DNA of 32,647 nt from Raineya sp. (lineage in GTDB: Bacteria; Bacteroidota; Bacteroidia; Cytophagales; Thermonemataceae): NCBI GenBank assembly GCA_025054975.1, contig JANWZC010000004.1, forward strand, positions 1-32,647, in the 5' to 3' direction. Under the pieces are notes generated by a model, which did not search any database, was not told the origin of the DNA, and saw only the letters and a program-made list of their open reading frames with translations. Of the stretch, positions 20,315 to 29,222 are shown piece by piece; position 1 is the first letter of the stretch, and the number at the start of each line of letters is the position of its first letter. The position numbers were made by a program, and so were the translations under genes.

Positions 20315-20411
20315 AAAAAACTTGATTTTAAGCCCCCCTTTTGACATTTTGGCTTGTTGTTCAGCAAGCCGAAATAAGACAAAAGGGGGGCTTAAAGTTA
20401 TTAAGTTTTTT
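20315..20411. terminator. very long intergenic hairpin between convergent genes, probable bidirectional terminator or palindromic repeat
   Basis: TTTAAGCCCCCCTTTTG (20327-20343) / CAAAAGGGGGGCTTAAA (20380-20396) 17-bp perfect stem; inner ATTTTGGCTTG / CAAGCCGAAAT (one U-G); outer AAAAAACTT / AAGTTTTTT. Confidence 0.85.
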
Positions 20412-20429
20412 GAGTATAGTTGAGCAAAC

Positions 20430-22067
20430 CTATACCTGAATTACTCCCACATTATATCTTTTGGTAATGGGAGCATGATTAGCGGCTTCAATGCCCATAG
20501 AAATTACTTTACGAGTGTCTAATGGGTCAATGATACCATCTACCCACAAGCGAGCCGCCGCATAATAGGGTGAGAGTTGATTGTTGTAAATTTCTGTGAT
20601 TTCCTCCAAGAGTTTAGCTTCCTCTTCGGGAGTAATTTTTTGTCCTTTGGCTTCCAGAGTTGCTATGCGAATTTGGAGTAGGGTTTTTGCTGCTGAAGCT
20701 CCACTCATTACAGCAATTTGAGCTGAGGGCCACGCAAAAATCAAACGGGGGTCGTAGGCTTTGCCACACATAGCATAGTTGCCTGCCCCATATGAATTGC
20801 CTATGATGATAGTAAATTTAGGTACAACGCTATTCGCCATAGCATTGACCATTTTAGCTCCGTCTTTGATGATGCCATTATGTTCGGATTTACTGCCTAC
20901 CATAAACCCTGTAACATCTTGCAAAAACACCAAAGGAATTTTCCGTTGATTGCAGTTCATGATAAAACGAGCGGCTTTATCAGCAGAGTCGGAGTAGATA
21001 ACTCCTCCCATTTGCATTTCGCCTTTTTTGGTTTTTACCATTTTGCGTTGATTTGCCACAATACCCACCGCCCAGCCATCTATGCGTGCATATCCGCAAA
21101 GTAAAGTTTTTCCGTATAAAGCCTTGTACTCCTCAAAATCTGAATTATCTACCAAACGTTCAATAATCTCTCGCATGTCATAAGGTTTCACTCTATCGGC
21201 AGGTAAAATGCCATAAATTTCTTTCATATCTTTTTTAGGCATAGCAGGCTCAATTCTATCAAAACCTGCTTTCTCAAAATGTCCGATTTTTTCAAAAATC
21301 TTGCGGATAGCATCCAAACAAGCCTCGTCATTGGGGTATTTGTTATCGGTAACCCCTGAAATTTCTGAATGTGTAGTAGCTCCGCCCAAAGTTTCGTTAT
21401 CTACATCTTCTCCAATCGCTGATTTCACTAAATACGAACCTGCTAAAAATACCGAACCTGTACCCTCTACAATCAAGGCTTCATCGCTCATGATAGGCAA
21501 GTATGCTCCTCCTGCTACACAACTTCCCATAATCGCCGCAATCTGAATAATACCTTCTGAACTCATGACGGCATTATTGCGAAAAATTCTGCCAAAATGC
21601 TCTTTATCGGGAAAAACCTCTGCCTGCATAGGTAAATACACGCCTGCACTATCCACCAAATACACGATAGGCAGGCGATTTTCCATAGCAATCTCTTGGG
21701 CTCGTAAGTTTTTTTTAGCGGTTATCGGAAACCATGCTCCTGCTTTTACGGTGGCATCGTTAGCTACCACAATGCACTGTCTTCCTGCAATGTAGCCAAT
21801 CACTACTACCACCCCTCCCGAAGGGCATCCCCCTTCCTCTTCATACATCCCTTCTCCTACAAAAGCACCTATTTCTAATTGTGGTTTATCTTTATCTAAA
21901 AGGTAATCTATACGCTCACGAGCCGTCATCTTACCTTTGGCTTTGTGAGCGGCTATTCTTTTTTCTCCTCCCCCCAACTTCACTTTTGCCCATTTTGCAT
22001 TGAGTTGTGTAACCCATTGCTTCATCAAATCTTCATTTTTGTTAAATTCTATATCAATTTTACTCAT
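20430..22067 (-). CDS. acyl-CoA carboxylase carboxyltransferase (beta) subunit, methylcrotonyl-/propionyl-CoA carboxylase type
   Basis: GKMTARERIDYLLD, GGCPSGGVVVVIGYIAGRQCIVVANDATVKAGAWFP, LPIVYLVDSAGVYLP, GGATTHSEISGVTD, VTGFMVGSKSEHNGIIKDGAKMVNA. Start 22067 (MSKIDIEF) preferred over 22118. Confidence 0.9.
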   Translation of the reverse strand: MSKIDIEFNKNEDLMKQWVTQLNAKWAKVKLGGGEKRIAAHKAKGKMTARERIDYLLDKDKPQLEIGAFVGEGMYEEEGGCPSGGVVVVIGYIAGRQCIVVANDATVKAGAWFPITAKKNLRAQEIAMENRLPIVYLVDSAGVYLPMQAEVFPDKEHFGRIFRNNAVMSSEGIIQIAAIMGSCVAGGAYLPIMSDEALIVEGTGSVFLAGSYLVKSAIGEDVDNETLGGATTHSEISGVTDNKYPNDEACLDAIRKIFEKIGHFEKAGFDRIEPAMPKKDMKEIYGILPADRVKPYDMREIIERLVDNSDFEEYKALYGKTLLCGYARIDGWAVGIVANQRKMVKTKKGEMQMGGVIYSDSADKAARFIMNCNQRKIPLVFLQDVTGFMVGSKSEHNGIIKDGAKMVNAMANSVVPKFTIIIGNSYGAGNYAMCGKAYDPRLIFAWPSAQIAVMSGASAAKTLLQIRIATLEAKGQKITPEEEAKLLEEITEIYNNQLSPYYAAARLWVDGIIDPLDTRKVISMGIEAANHAPITKRYNVGVIQV

Positions 22068-22179
22068 AGGCGTTGTTTTTTTAAGACCTGCTCTCCTAAC
22101 TTTCATTTTCGCTTTCAATAATACAGAATTTAGCAGTTTTGCAAAAATTTTTTAGGACTTTTCCAAGAAAAAATTGTGC

Positions 22180-23553
22180 CTACTGAATAGTTTTGCGTAT
22201 TCGCCATTCGGAGGGGTAATAGTTATTCACTCGCCCACCAAGATTTTTCAACCAACCTAAACCCAAATTCTGATGTGTTGCCAAATACCAACCTTTTTCG
22301 CCTAATGTAAGATTTAATTCTTGTTTGCTTAAAAATTGTAAAGCCTCTTTGGTAGAAAGTTCAATGCGTGAAATGTTTTGAGAAACACAACTACTCAATG
22401 CCAATTCTGCACTTGGGATAAAGTCTTTGCCCTTGAACTCACCGACTTTTAGGGCTACTTGCTTGATGTACGCATAGCTTGCAAGCTGACTTATCCAAGT
22501 TCTATGCAAGGGATTGAGCATAAAAACTTGATTTTGATAACTAAAAAACTCCTGATTTTCTCCCACAACCCACTGCTGAACTACATTTTTTTGATTTTTA
22601 TCCAATTCTTGAAACAAATCTTTCTTGTACTTACCTATTTGCACAGGACTTACTTTTTTTCGCAAGCAAGCCACAAAAAAGCCTTCTCCTCGTAAAAGAT
22701 GTGGAAAAAAACGATAAGCAAATCTTCCTTTTTCTTGTACTTCTACAATATTCCACTCAGTAGCAATAGGAATTTGCACACTTTGAAGATTAAAGTTTTC
22801 ACAAAGCCAATGCAGATTTTCTTCATTTTCTTTTCGGTTGAAGGTACAAGTGCTGTAAATCAAGTAACCCGAAGGAGCAAGAGCAGGTAAAATATTAGCA
22901 AGAATTTCTTTTTGTCGCTTGGCACAAAACAATACATTCGCCTCCGACCACTCAGCAATAGCTGTACTATCTTTACGAAACATCCCTTCTCCCGAGCAAG
23001 GAGCATCTACCAGGATGATGTCAAAAAAATTTTCTAATTTGCCCAAACTTTCAGGATTACTCTGCGTAACTACATAATTCTTGCTCCCCCAACGAGCTAA
23101 ATTTTCTGCAAGTATCTCTGCTCTATTTTTGATAATCTCGTTGCTTACCAATAGGCTATTTTCATTCATCAGCGAAAGCAAATGAGTGCTTTTGCCTCCT
23201 GGTGCGGCACTCAAATCAAGAATTTTTAAGGGGTTTTGTGATGTTATATGCTTAAAGATTTGCTCCAAAAACATAGATGAAGCCTCTTGCACGTAAAATG
23301 CCCCTGCCCAAAACAAAGGATTTTCCGTAAAAGAAGGTCTTTGCGAAAGGTAGTAACCATCCTCGCACCAAGCTACCGCACACATGGGCGAAAAGGGTAA
23401 ATGATTTAGTTTTTTGAAAGGATTGAGCCTCAATGAAACAATAGGACTTTCTGAAAGGCTACTTAAAAATTTATCTTGATTTTCAGGCAGAAAATCGCTT
23501 ATTCTTTCAAGGAAAGCAGAAGGTAAGAGCTTCATACAAAAGGCTTTCGGCAA
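22180..23553 (-). CDS. RNA (cytosine-5) methyltransferase, RsmF/NOL1-NOP2-sun type
   Basis: FYVQEASSMFLEQI, ILDLSAAPGGKSTHLLSLM, DIILVDAPCSGEGMFRKD, GYLIYSTCTFNRKENEENL. Confidence 0.9.
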   Translation of the reverse strand: MPKAFCMKLLPSAFLERISDFLPENQDKFLSSLSESPIVSLRLNPFKKLNHLPFSPMCAVAWCEDGYYLSQRPSFTENPLFWAGAFYVQEASSMFLEQIFKHITSQNPLKILDLSAAPGGKSTHLLSLMNENSLLVSNEIIKNRAEILAENLARWGSKNYVVTQSNPESLGKLENFFDIILVDAPCSGEGMFRKDSTAIAEWSEANVLFCAKRQKEILANILPALAPSGYLIYSTCTFNRKENEENLHWLCENFNLQSVQIPIATEWNIVEVQEKGRFAYRFFPHLLRGEGFFVACLRKKVSPVQIGKYKKDLFQELDKNQKNVVQQWVVGENQEFFSYQNQVFMLNPLHRTWISQLASYAYIKQVALKVGEFKGKDFIPSAELALSSCVSQNISRIELSTKEALQFLSKQELNLTLGEKGWYLATHQNLGLGWLKNLGGRVNNYYPSEWRIRKTIQ

Positions 23554-23584
23554 AGAAAAAAACTTTCCGCCAAGAAAGCAAAAA

Positions 23585-24670
23585 TCAAGCAGGATTTGCC
23601 ATAGCAGATTGTGTAGAAATATTTTCCGTAACTTTACTGGGAAAGCGTTTAAGCGTAACCCGAAATGTAGAACCCTTATCCACTTTACTCTCTACTTCTA
23701 TATTTCCTTCGTGAGCCTCTACGATTTGCTTAACAATTGCTAATCCTAATCCGCTGCCTCCTTTTTCTTTGGAACGGCTTTTTTCAACTCTATAAAAACG
23801 TTCAAAAATGCGAGTAAGATGTTTTTTCGGAATACCCGTGCCATTATCCTCCACCTCTATGATACAATGGTCTTTGGTTTGTAGGAGCCAAACTTTCACA
23901 AAACCGCCTTCTTTACCATACTTAATGCCATTTTCAACCAAATTGATAAGCACTTGCCTGATTCGGTTTCTATCAGCCCACACGATACACTCGGGGCTGG
24001 TGCGTTCGTCAATTTCAAGGGAAATGTTGCGTTCTACGGCTTTTTCTTCCAATTGCTCAAAAACCTCCTCTAAAACTAAATTTAAGTTGGTTTCCTGGAA
24101 ATGCATTTTAATAATACCTGCCTCCATTTGCGAAAGCGTAATGAGGTCTTGTACAAGGTGGTCAAGTCCTTCAAGGCTTTTGGCGGCTTTTTGCAAGAAT
24201 TTATCACGAACTTCAGGGTCTTCTACGGCTCCGTCAATGAGCGTGTGAATAAAACCTTGTGCGGCAAAAATAGGCGTTTTCAGCTCGTGAGAAACATCAG
24301 CCAAAAACTCTCGGCGAAAAGCCTCTAATTGTGTCAGATAATCAATTTCAGCTTGTTTTTTGGTGGCATATTCGTATAATTCTTCATTGAGTTGTTGTAA
24401 AGGACTTGCCGTGAGTGTAGAAAGTCTGCGACGTGTAAGTTTGAAGTCTTTTTTCTTGATTTTTTCAAAGGAAAGATAAATTTCATTGATTTCCCGAAAA
24501 ACCAAAAACTCCAAAGCCGTAGCTATCAAGAAATAAGAGGAAGCAAAACAAATCAGAAAAACAACAACGAGAATAGTGGATTCAACTTCAAAAAGAGCCG
24601 TAAATGAAGTAGTAATAATGGCTATCAGCAGCGACAAGGAAAAAGGCAATATACGAGATTGCCATTTCAT
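23585..24670 (-). CDS. sensor histidine kinase (PhoR-like)
   Basis: FLADVSHELKTPIFAAQGFIHTLIDG (H-box), NLVENGIKYG, DNGTGIPKKHLTRIFERFYRV, GGSGLGLAIVKQIVEAH. Confidence 0.92.
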   Translation of the reverse strand: MKWQSRILPFSLSLLIAIITTSFTALFEVESTILVVVFLICFASSYFLIATALEFLVFREINEIYLSFEKIKKKDFKLTRRRLSTLTASPLQQLNEELYEYATKKQAEIDYLTQLEAFRREFLADVSHELKTPIFAAQGFIHTLIDGAVEDPEVRDKFLQKAAKSLEGLDHLVQDLITLSQMEAGIIKMHFQETNLNLVLEEVFEQLEEKAVERNISLEIDERTSPECIVWADRNRIRQVLINLVENGIKYGKEGGFVKVWLLQTKDHCIIEVEDNGTGIPKKHLTRIFERFYRVEKSRSKEKGGSGLGLAIVKQIVEAHEGNIEVESKVDKGSTFRVTLKRFPSKVTENISTQSAMANPA

Positions 24671-24675
24671 AAAAG

Positions 24676-25368
24676 TTATTCATTTAATGAGAACTTATAG
24701 CCCACTCCTTTCACGGTTTTAATGTATCCTTCACCAAGTTTTTCACGCAACTTACGCACATGTACATCTACGGTACGAGCCAACACATACACATCGCTTC
24801 CCCAGATTTTTTGTAAAAGTTCCTCACGCGAATACACTCTTTCAGGATTTTGAGCCAAAAAGAAAAGTAATTCAAATTCTTTGCGAGGCATTTCAAAAAC
24901 ATTGCCCCCTTGCGTAATCGTATAACTTCGCTTATCAATAATCAAATCATTGACTTCTAATACTTCATCAGTTTTATTTTTCTTATTTTCACGGCGAAAA
25001 ACCGAAGCAATACGACTCATCAAGGCTCGGGGTTTGATAGGCTTAACAATATAATCATCTGCACCAATATCAAAAGCGGCAATTTCAGAGTATTCCTCTG
25101 AACGGGCTGTCAGGAACATAATGTAAGTATCAGCGATTTCAGGCGTTTCCTTGATGATACGGCTTGCCTCAATGCCATCCATTTGAGGCATCATAATATC
25201 CATTAGTATCAAGTGAGGCTGAAAGGACAAGGCTTTTTCAATAGCTTCTTTGCCATTACTGGCAGTTTTTACTTCATAACCCTCTTTTTTGAGATTATAC
25301 TGCAACATCTCAACAATATCAGGGTCATCGTCAGCAATCAAAACCCTTTGAAGCGTTTTTGTTGCCAT
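24676..25368 (-). CDS. OmpR/PhoB-family response regulator
   Basis: REC domain VLIADDDPDIVEML...LILMDIMMPQMDG...DDYIVKPIKPRAL plus winged helix REELLQKIWGSDVYVLARTVDVHVRKLREKLGEGYIKTVKGVGYKF; adjacent to its kinase. Confidence 0.93.
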   Translation of the reverse strand: MATKTLQRVLIADDDPDIVEMLQYNLKKEGYEVKTASNGKEAIEKALSFQPHLILMDIMMPQMDGIEASRIIKETPEIADTYIMFLTARSEEYSEIAAFDIGADDYIVKPIKPRALMSRIASVFRRENKKNKTDEVLEVNDLIIDKRSYTITQGGNVFEMPRKEFELLFFLAQNPERVYSREELLQKIWGSDVYVLARTVDVHVRKLREKLGEGYIKTVKGVGYKFSLNE

Positions 25369-25553
25369 ACATCAAGAATTTTGTGTAAGCATCCTCAACC
25401 TTTACTAAACCAAATTTTTAATGCAAAATTAAGCAGAAATTTAGAGCTAAAAAAATTTTAGCAAAAACTTCATTATTTGTTGATGAATAGTTAAAATTTG
25501 GCATGTAAGTTTTTTTGTGTTTCTTGCAGATGCGTTACACAATATTATGATAG

Positions 25554-25606
25554 CCCTTTAAGTAACAGAAAACTTGTAGCACCCAAAATGGCGGTACTAT
25601 AAAGGG
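25554..25606. other. intergenic imperfect hairpin adjoining the LysM gene stop codon
   Basis: CCCTTTAAGTA (25554-25564) pairs with TACT-a-TAAAGGG (25595-25606); 11 bp with one bulge. Confidence 0.55.
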
Positions 25607-26746
25607 TCATGGAATATATGAAACTTCCACAGGAATAGCATTTTTCTTAGCTCCGAGTGCTTCAAAAACGTTTTTAGAGACCTTGATAAGCACTTTGCTA
25701 TTACCTGCACTGGGTAATTTGCCTACTATTCTTACAAAAACACTTTCACCATTATTTTCATTTTTGACAGCTACAATTGTACCAATAGGTGCTTCTCGGT
25801 GCAAACCTGTATAGTTACCTGCTTTTTCGTCTTCCATAACTACTGCCATGCCTCTTTCAATTACTTTGCTGTAACCACTAATAGTAATTGTCTGACGAGT
25901 AATTTCAGGGATATCGGCTTCGTTAGCTTCTATGGCGGTTTTATTTTCGCTGTTTTCTCTAACTTCTTGTGAGATATTTTTCTCAGAGTTAGTTTCTACT
26001 TTGGCTTCTGGCTTTTCTTTTTTATAGCCCGAGGGATAAATCTCTAACTTTTGTCCAATTTGCAAACGACTATTTTGGTCAAGGTTGTTCCACTCCAAAA
26101 GTTCCGTAAGTTTGACTTTATACTTTTTGGCAATGCTGTAAGGCGATTCGTCCTCCTTGACAGTGTGAATATGAACTTCCGTAGTCTTAATTTCTTTTTG
26201 CTCAACTTTTTCATTCTTATCTTTTACCTCAACTTTTTGAGTTTTTTCGGTTACTTCTTGGGTTTTAATTTCTTTCAAGTCTTTGTTATCATCAGGAGGG
26301 GCAGTAACCCAAAGTTCTTGTCCAAGTTTAATGTCATTGTTTTCTAATTTGTTCCAAGTTTGCAAATCTTTCACAGAAACGTTGTACTTGCGGGCTATGC
26401 TGTAAAGCGTTTCTTTAGCCTCAACGATGTGTTTGCTAACTTTGGATTTATCCTTTTCTTTGGGGGCAGTAAGAATAGCTTGGTTTTCAAAATCCTTGTA
26501 AGGAATACGCAAAATATCACCAATTCGCAAGTTTTTAGCTTGAGGATTTTCTTTGATAATCTCTTCGGCAGTAGTTTTGTAACGGCGTGCCAATCCAAAC
26601 AAAGTTTCTTTGGGTTCTACTTTGTGAATAATCCAAGCTCTTTTCTTGTTTTTATCAATTTCCAAGCGAAGTGAATCAGTCGGAATAGCCAAAAGTACGT
26701 GAATTAAGCCGAAAGCAAACAAAAAAAACAATGATGTAAGTTTCAT
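25607..26746 (-). CDS. exported protein with three LysM domains and a C-terminal RlpA-like (DPBB) region
   Basis: HKVEPKETLFGLARRYKTTAEEIIKENP, HIVEAKETLYSIARKYNVSVKDLQTWNKL, HTVKEDESPYSIAKKYKVKLTELLEWNNL; C-terminal GTIVAVKNENNGESVFVRIVGKLP...IKVSKNVFEALG. Confidence 0.88.
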   Translation of the reverse strand: MKLTSLFFLFAFGLIHVLLAIPTDSLRLEIDKNKKRAWIIHKVEPKETLFGLARRYKTTAEEIIKENPQAKNLRIGDILRIPYKDFENQAILTAPKEKDKSKVSKHIVEAKETLYSIARKYNVSVKDLQTWNKLENNDIKLGQELWVTAPPDDNKDLKEIKTQEVTEKTQKVEVKDKNEKVEQKEIKTTEVHIHTVKEDESPYSIAKKYKVKLTELLEWNNLDQNSRLQIGQKLEIYPSGYKKEKPEAKVETNSEKNISQEVRENSENKTAIEANEADIPEITRQTITISGYSKVIERGMAVVMEDEKAGNYTGLHREAPIGTIVAVKNENNGESVFVRIVGKLPSAGNSKVLIKVSKNVFEALGAKKNAIPVEVSYIP

Positions 26747-26853
26747 AACATAATTTTTTAGAACAACGATAATGATTCTGAGCAGACACGCAAATTTCGC
26801 TTAAATATCTACATTTTGCCCGAATTACGCAAATTTTTTTCTCAATTTTGAAA

Positions 26854-26884
26854 TTGCTTTTTACAAAATAAAATCGTAGTTTTG
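26854..26884 (+). promoter_or_regulatory. Bacteroidota-type promoter for alanine dehydrogenase
   Basis: TTG (26854-26856)-N20-TAGTTTTG (26877-26884), 27 nt before the ATG at 26911. Confidence 0.6.
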
Positions 26885-26910
26885 TGAATATTTTTTGAAA
26901 AAGCAGGTGT

Positions 26911-28137
26911 ATGGGCAAACAACTCAAATCTTTTGAGTTTGAGCAATTAGCTCAAGAACATTTTTTTTATCCACAAGAGCAACTTGCCGAGGTAGAAAAA
27001 CAAGAACATACTTTTACGATTGGTATTCCCAAAGAAAGTGTTGCTTTTGAAAATCGTATTCCTCTCACTCCCGAAGGAGTAGCTGTTTTGGTAGCTAACG
27101 GACATGAAGTAGTCATAGAAAGTGGTGCAGGTGAAAATGCTCATTTCTACGACCGCGAGTACGGTGAAGCAGGAGCTAAAATTGAATACAACAAAGAAAA
27201 AGTATTTGCTTCGGAAGTAGTCTTGAAGGTAGAAACTCCTACTCTTGAAGAACTTGAAATGATAAAGCCAGGCAAAACACTCATTTCTACCTTGCCTATG
27301 GCGAAAATTTCCAAAGAATTTATTCAAGAACTCAACAAAAAACGAATTACAGGGATAGCTTACGAGTACATTCAAGACAAGTCAGGTGGAATGCCCGTAG
27401 TGAGAGCTATGAGCGAAATTGCAGGTAGCACCGTTATGCTGATTGCCTCGGAGTATTTAAGTTCGGTACATAGAGGGCGTGGGGTACTTTTAGGAGGGAT
27501 TACAGGGGTACCACCTACCAAAGTAGTTATTATTGGGGCTGGCACGGTTGCAGAATATGCGGCTCGTACAGCTTTGGGTTTGGGAGCAGAAATTAAAATT
27601 TTTGATAATCATCTTTACAAGCTACGTAGGCTCAAATATACTTTGGGGCATCAGGTTTATACTTCTACGCTTAATCCGTATATTTTGGCAGAAGCATTGA
27701 GTCGTACAGATGTGGCTATTGGGGCATTACGCCCCGAAGAAGGACGCCCCCAATGCGTTGTAACCGAAGAGATGGTCTCGCAAATGAAGCCTAATTCTGT
27801 TATTATTGACGTTACCATTGACCAAGGTGGTTGTTTTGAAACCTCTGAAATAAGAAATCATCAAAATCCTGTGTTCAAAAAGCACGGGGTAATTCATTAT
27901 TGCGTGCCAAATATCGCTTCGCGTGTAGCTCATACATCCAGTATTGCGTTGAGCAATATTTTTGTTCCTCTTTTGCTTAAAGCCGCTGCCGCAGGAGGTT
28001 TTGAAAAAATGATGCTGGCTAACAAATGGGCTACCAAAGGTGTGTATGCGTACAGAGGTAAAATTACCAACGCCGCTGTAGGCAGAAAGTTAGAAATGCC
28101 TTTTAATGATATTGCTCTGCTTTTGGCAGGATTTTGA
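26911..28137 (+). CDS. ald: alanine dehydrogenase (AlaDH/PNT family)
   Basis: GIPKESVAFENRIPLTPEGVAVLVANGHEVVIESGAGENAHFYDREYGEAGAKI; VVIIGAGTVAEYAARTALGLGAEIKIFDN. Confidence 0.88.
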   Translation: MGKQLKSFEFEQLAQEHFFYPQEQLAEVEKQEHTFTIGIPKESVAFENRIPLTPEGVAVLVANGHEVVIESGAGENAHFYDREYGEAGAKIEYNKEKVFASEVVLKVETPTLEELEMIKPGKTLISTLPMAKISKEFIQELNKKRITGIAYEYIQDKSGGMPVVRAMSEIAGSTVMLIASEYLSSVHRGRGVLLGGITGVPPTKVVIIGAGTVAEYAARTALGLGAEIKIFDNHLYKLRRLKYTLGHQVYTSTLNPYILAEALSRTDVAIGALRPEEGRPQCVVTEEMVSQMKPNSVIIDVTIDQGGCFETSEIRNHQNPVFKKHGVIHYCVPNIASRVAHTSSIALSNIFVPLLLKAAAAGGFEKMMLANKWATKGVYAYRGKITNAAVGRKLEMPFNDIALLLAGF

Positions 28138-28141
28138 TATT

Positions 28142-28183
28142 AGATATTAGACATTAGACACAAGACACAAGACAAGAGACAAA
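28142..28183. repeat. heptanucleotide tandem repeat (AGACACA-like), about 6 units
   Basis: agatatt|agacatt|agacaca|agacaca|agacaag|agacaaa, same motif and strand as the 1219-1288 array. Confidence 0.85.
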
Positions 28184-28227
28184 ATTTTTGGATTTATCGT
28201 AGTTTTACAAAAAAAAAACAAATAGTT

Positions 28228-28896
28228 ATGTTTCCCAAAGATGAATTTAGAAAATTTGCAACTCAACATCTTAACATCAACAGTTTAGTTCTTGATGATT
28301 ACGTAAATACCGTAACCAATCTTACGCCAAATATCATTGAGGAACGCCGTATGAATGCCATTGCTATGGACGTCTTTTCTCGCTTGATGATGGATAGGAT
28401 TATCTTTTTAGGTGTTCCAATTGATGATTATGTTTCTAATATTGTGATAGCTCAATTACTCTTTTTGGAGTCGGTTGATGCCAAAAAAGATATTTTACTT
28501 TACATCAATAGTCCGGGTGGTTCGGTGTATGCTGGATTTGGTATTTATGATACTATGCAGTATGTCAGACCTGATGTAGCTACGATTTGTACAGGGCTTG
28601 CTGCATCTATGGGAGCAGTATTACTTTCGGGAGGTTGCAAGGGTAAGAGAACTGCTCTCAAACACTCTCGCATTATGATTCATCAGCCTCTGGGAGGAGC
28701 AGGTGGAAAAGCATCGGATATTGAAATCAGTGCCAGACACATCTTGGAACTTCGCGATGAACTTTATGAAATTCTTTCAATACATACAGGCAAATCTGTT
28801 GAGCAAATTGCCAAAGACTCTGACAGAGACTACTGGATGCGTGCCGAAGAAGCCCTTGAATATGGCTTAATTGATGAAGTTTTAGTAAGAAAATAA
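28228..28896 (+). CDS. clpP: ATP-dependent Clp protease proteolytic subunit
   Basis: [48 protein letters not shown] (catalytic Ser), [12 protein letters not shown] (catalytic His). Confidence 0.95.
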   Translation: MFPKDEFRKFATQHLNINSLVLDDYVNTVTNLTPNIIEERRMNAIAMDVFSRLMMDRIIFLGVPIDDYVSNIVIAQLLFLESVDAKKDILLYINSPGGSVYAGFGIYDTMQYVRPDVATICTGLAASMGAVLLSGGCKGKRTALKHSRIMIHQPLGGAGGKASDIEISARHILELRDELYEILSIHTGKSVEQIAKDSDRDYWMRAEEALEYGLIDEVLVRK

Positions 28897-28939
28897 ATAG
28901 ATTTTTCTTAAAATCTGGGTTTTGCTATCCTTTCAATGA

Positions 28940-29012
28940 TTCGGCTCTTGTTATTGAGCATACTTCAACTTGTATTTGGACACAGCTGAAGTACACTCAC
29001 CAACGAGCCGAA
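28940..29012. other. nested long hairpin, candidate structured RNA or palindromic element
   Basis: TTCGGCTCTTG/CAA(c)GAGCCGAA, TGAG/CTCA, TACTTCA/TGAAGTA, CT/AG, TGT/ACA; about 27 bp over 73 nt. Confidence 0.75.
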
Positions 29013-29030
29013 GACAATTCAACAACTAAA

Positions 29031-29052
29031 AAGAGTGTGATAAAACGCTCTT
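29031..29052. other. second short hairpin in the clpP-thiL gap
   Basis: AAGAGTG-(tgataaaa)-CGCTCTT, 7 bp including one G-U. Confidence 0.6.
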
Positions 29053-29222
29053 CAGGTAATTATTTTTCATCTGTTCTTAAAATCTCGTTTTTCAATGCCT
29101 TTTAGAGTTGTTTCAAAACGCAATGATGTTTGAACTTACTTTCCTCTCTCTTAACAAAATATTGTTTATCAAGTTTTTATACAATTTTAAGATTTGAAAA
29201 CTATACAAATCCGAATTTCAAA

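Noticed and set aside
23808-24328. Plus-strand ORFs of 146 and 75 aa
   Set aside because: Antisense to the PhoR-like kinase; no domain support.
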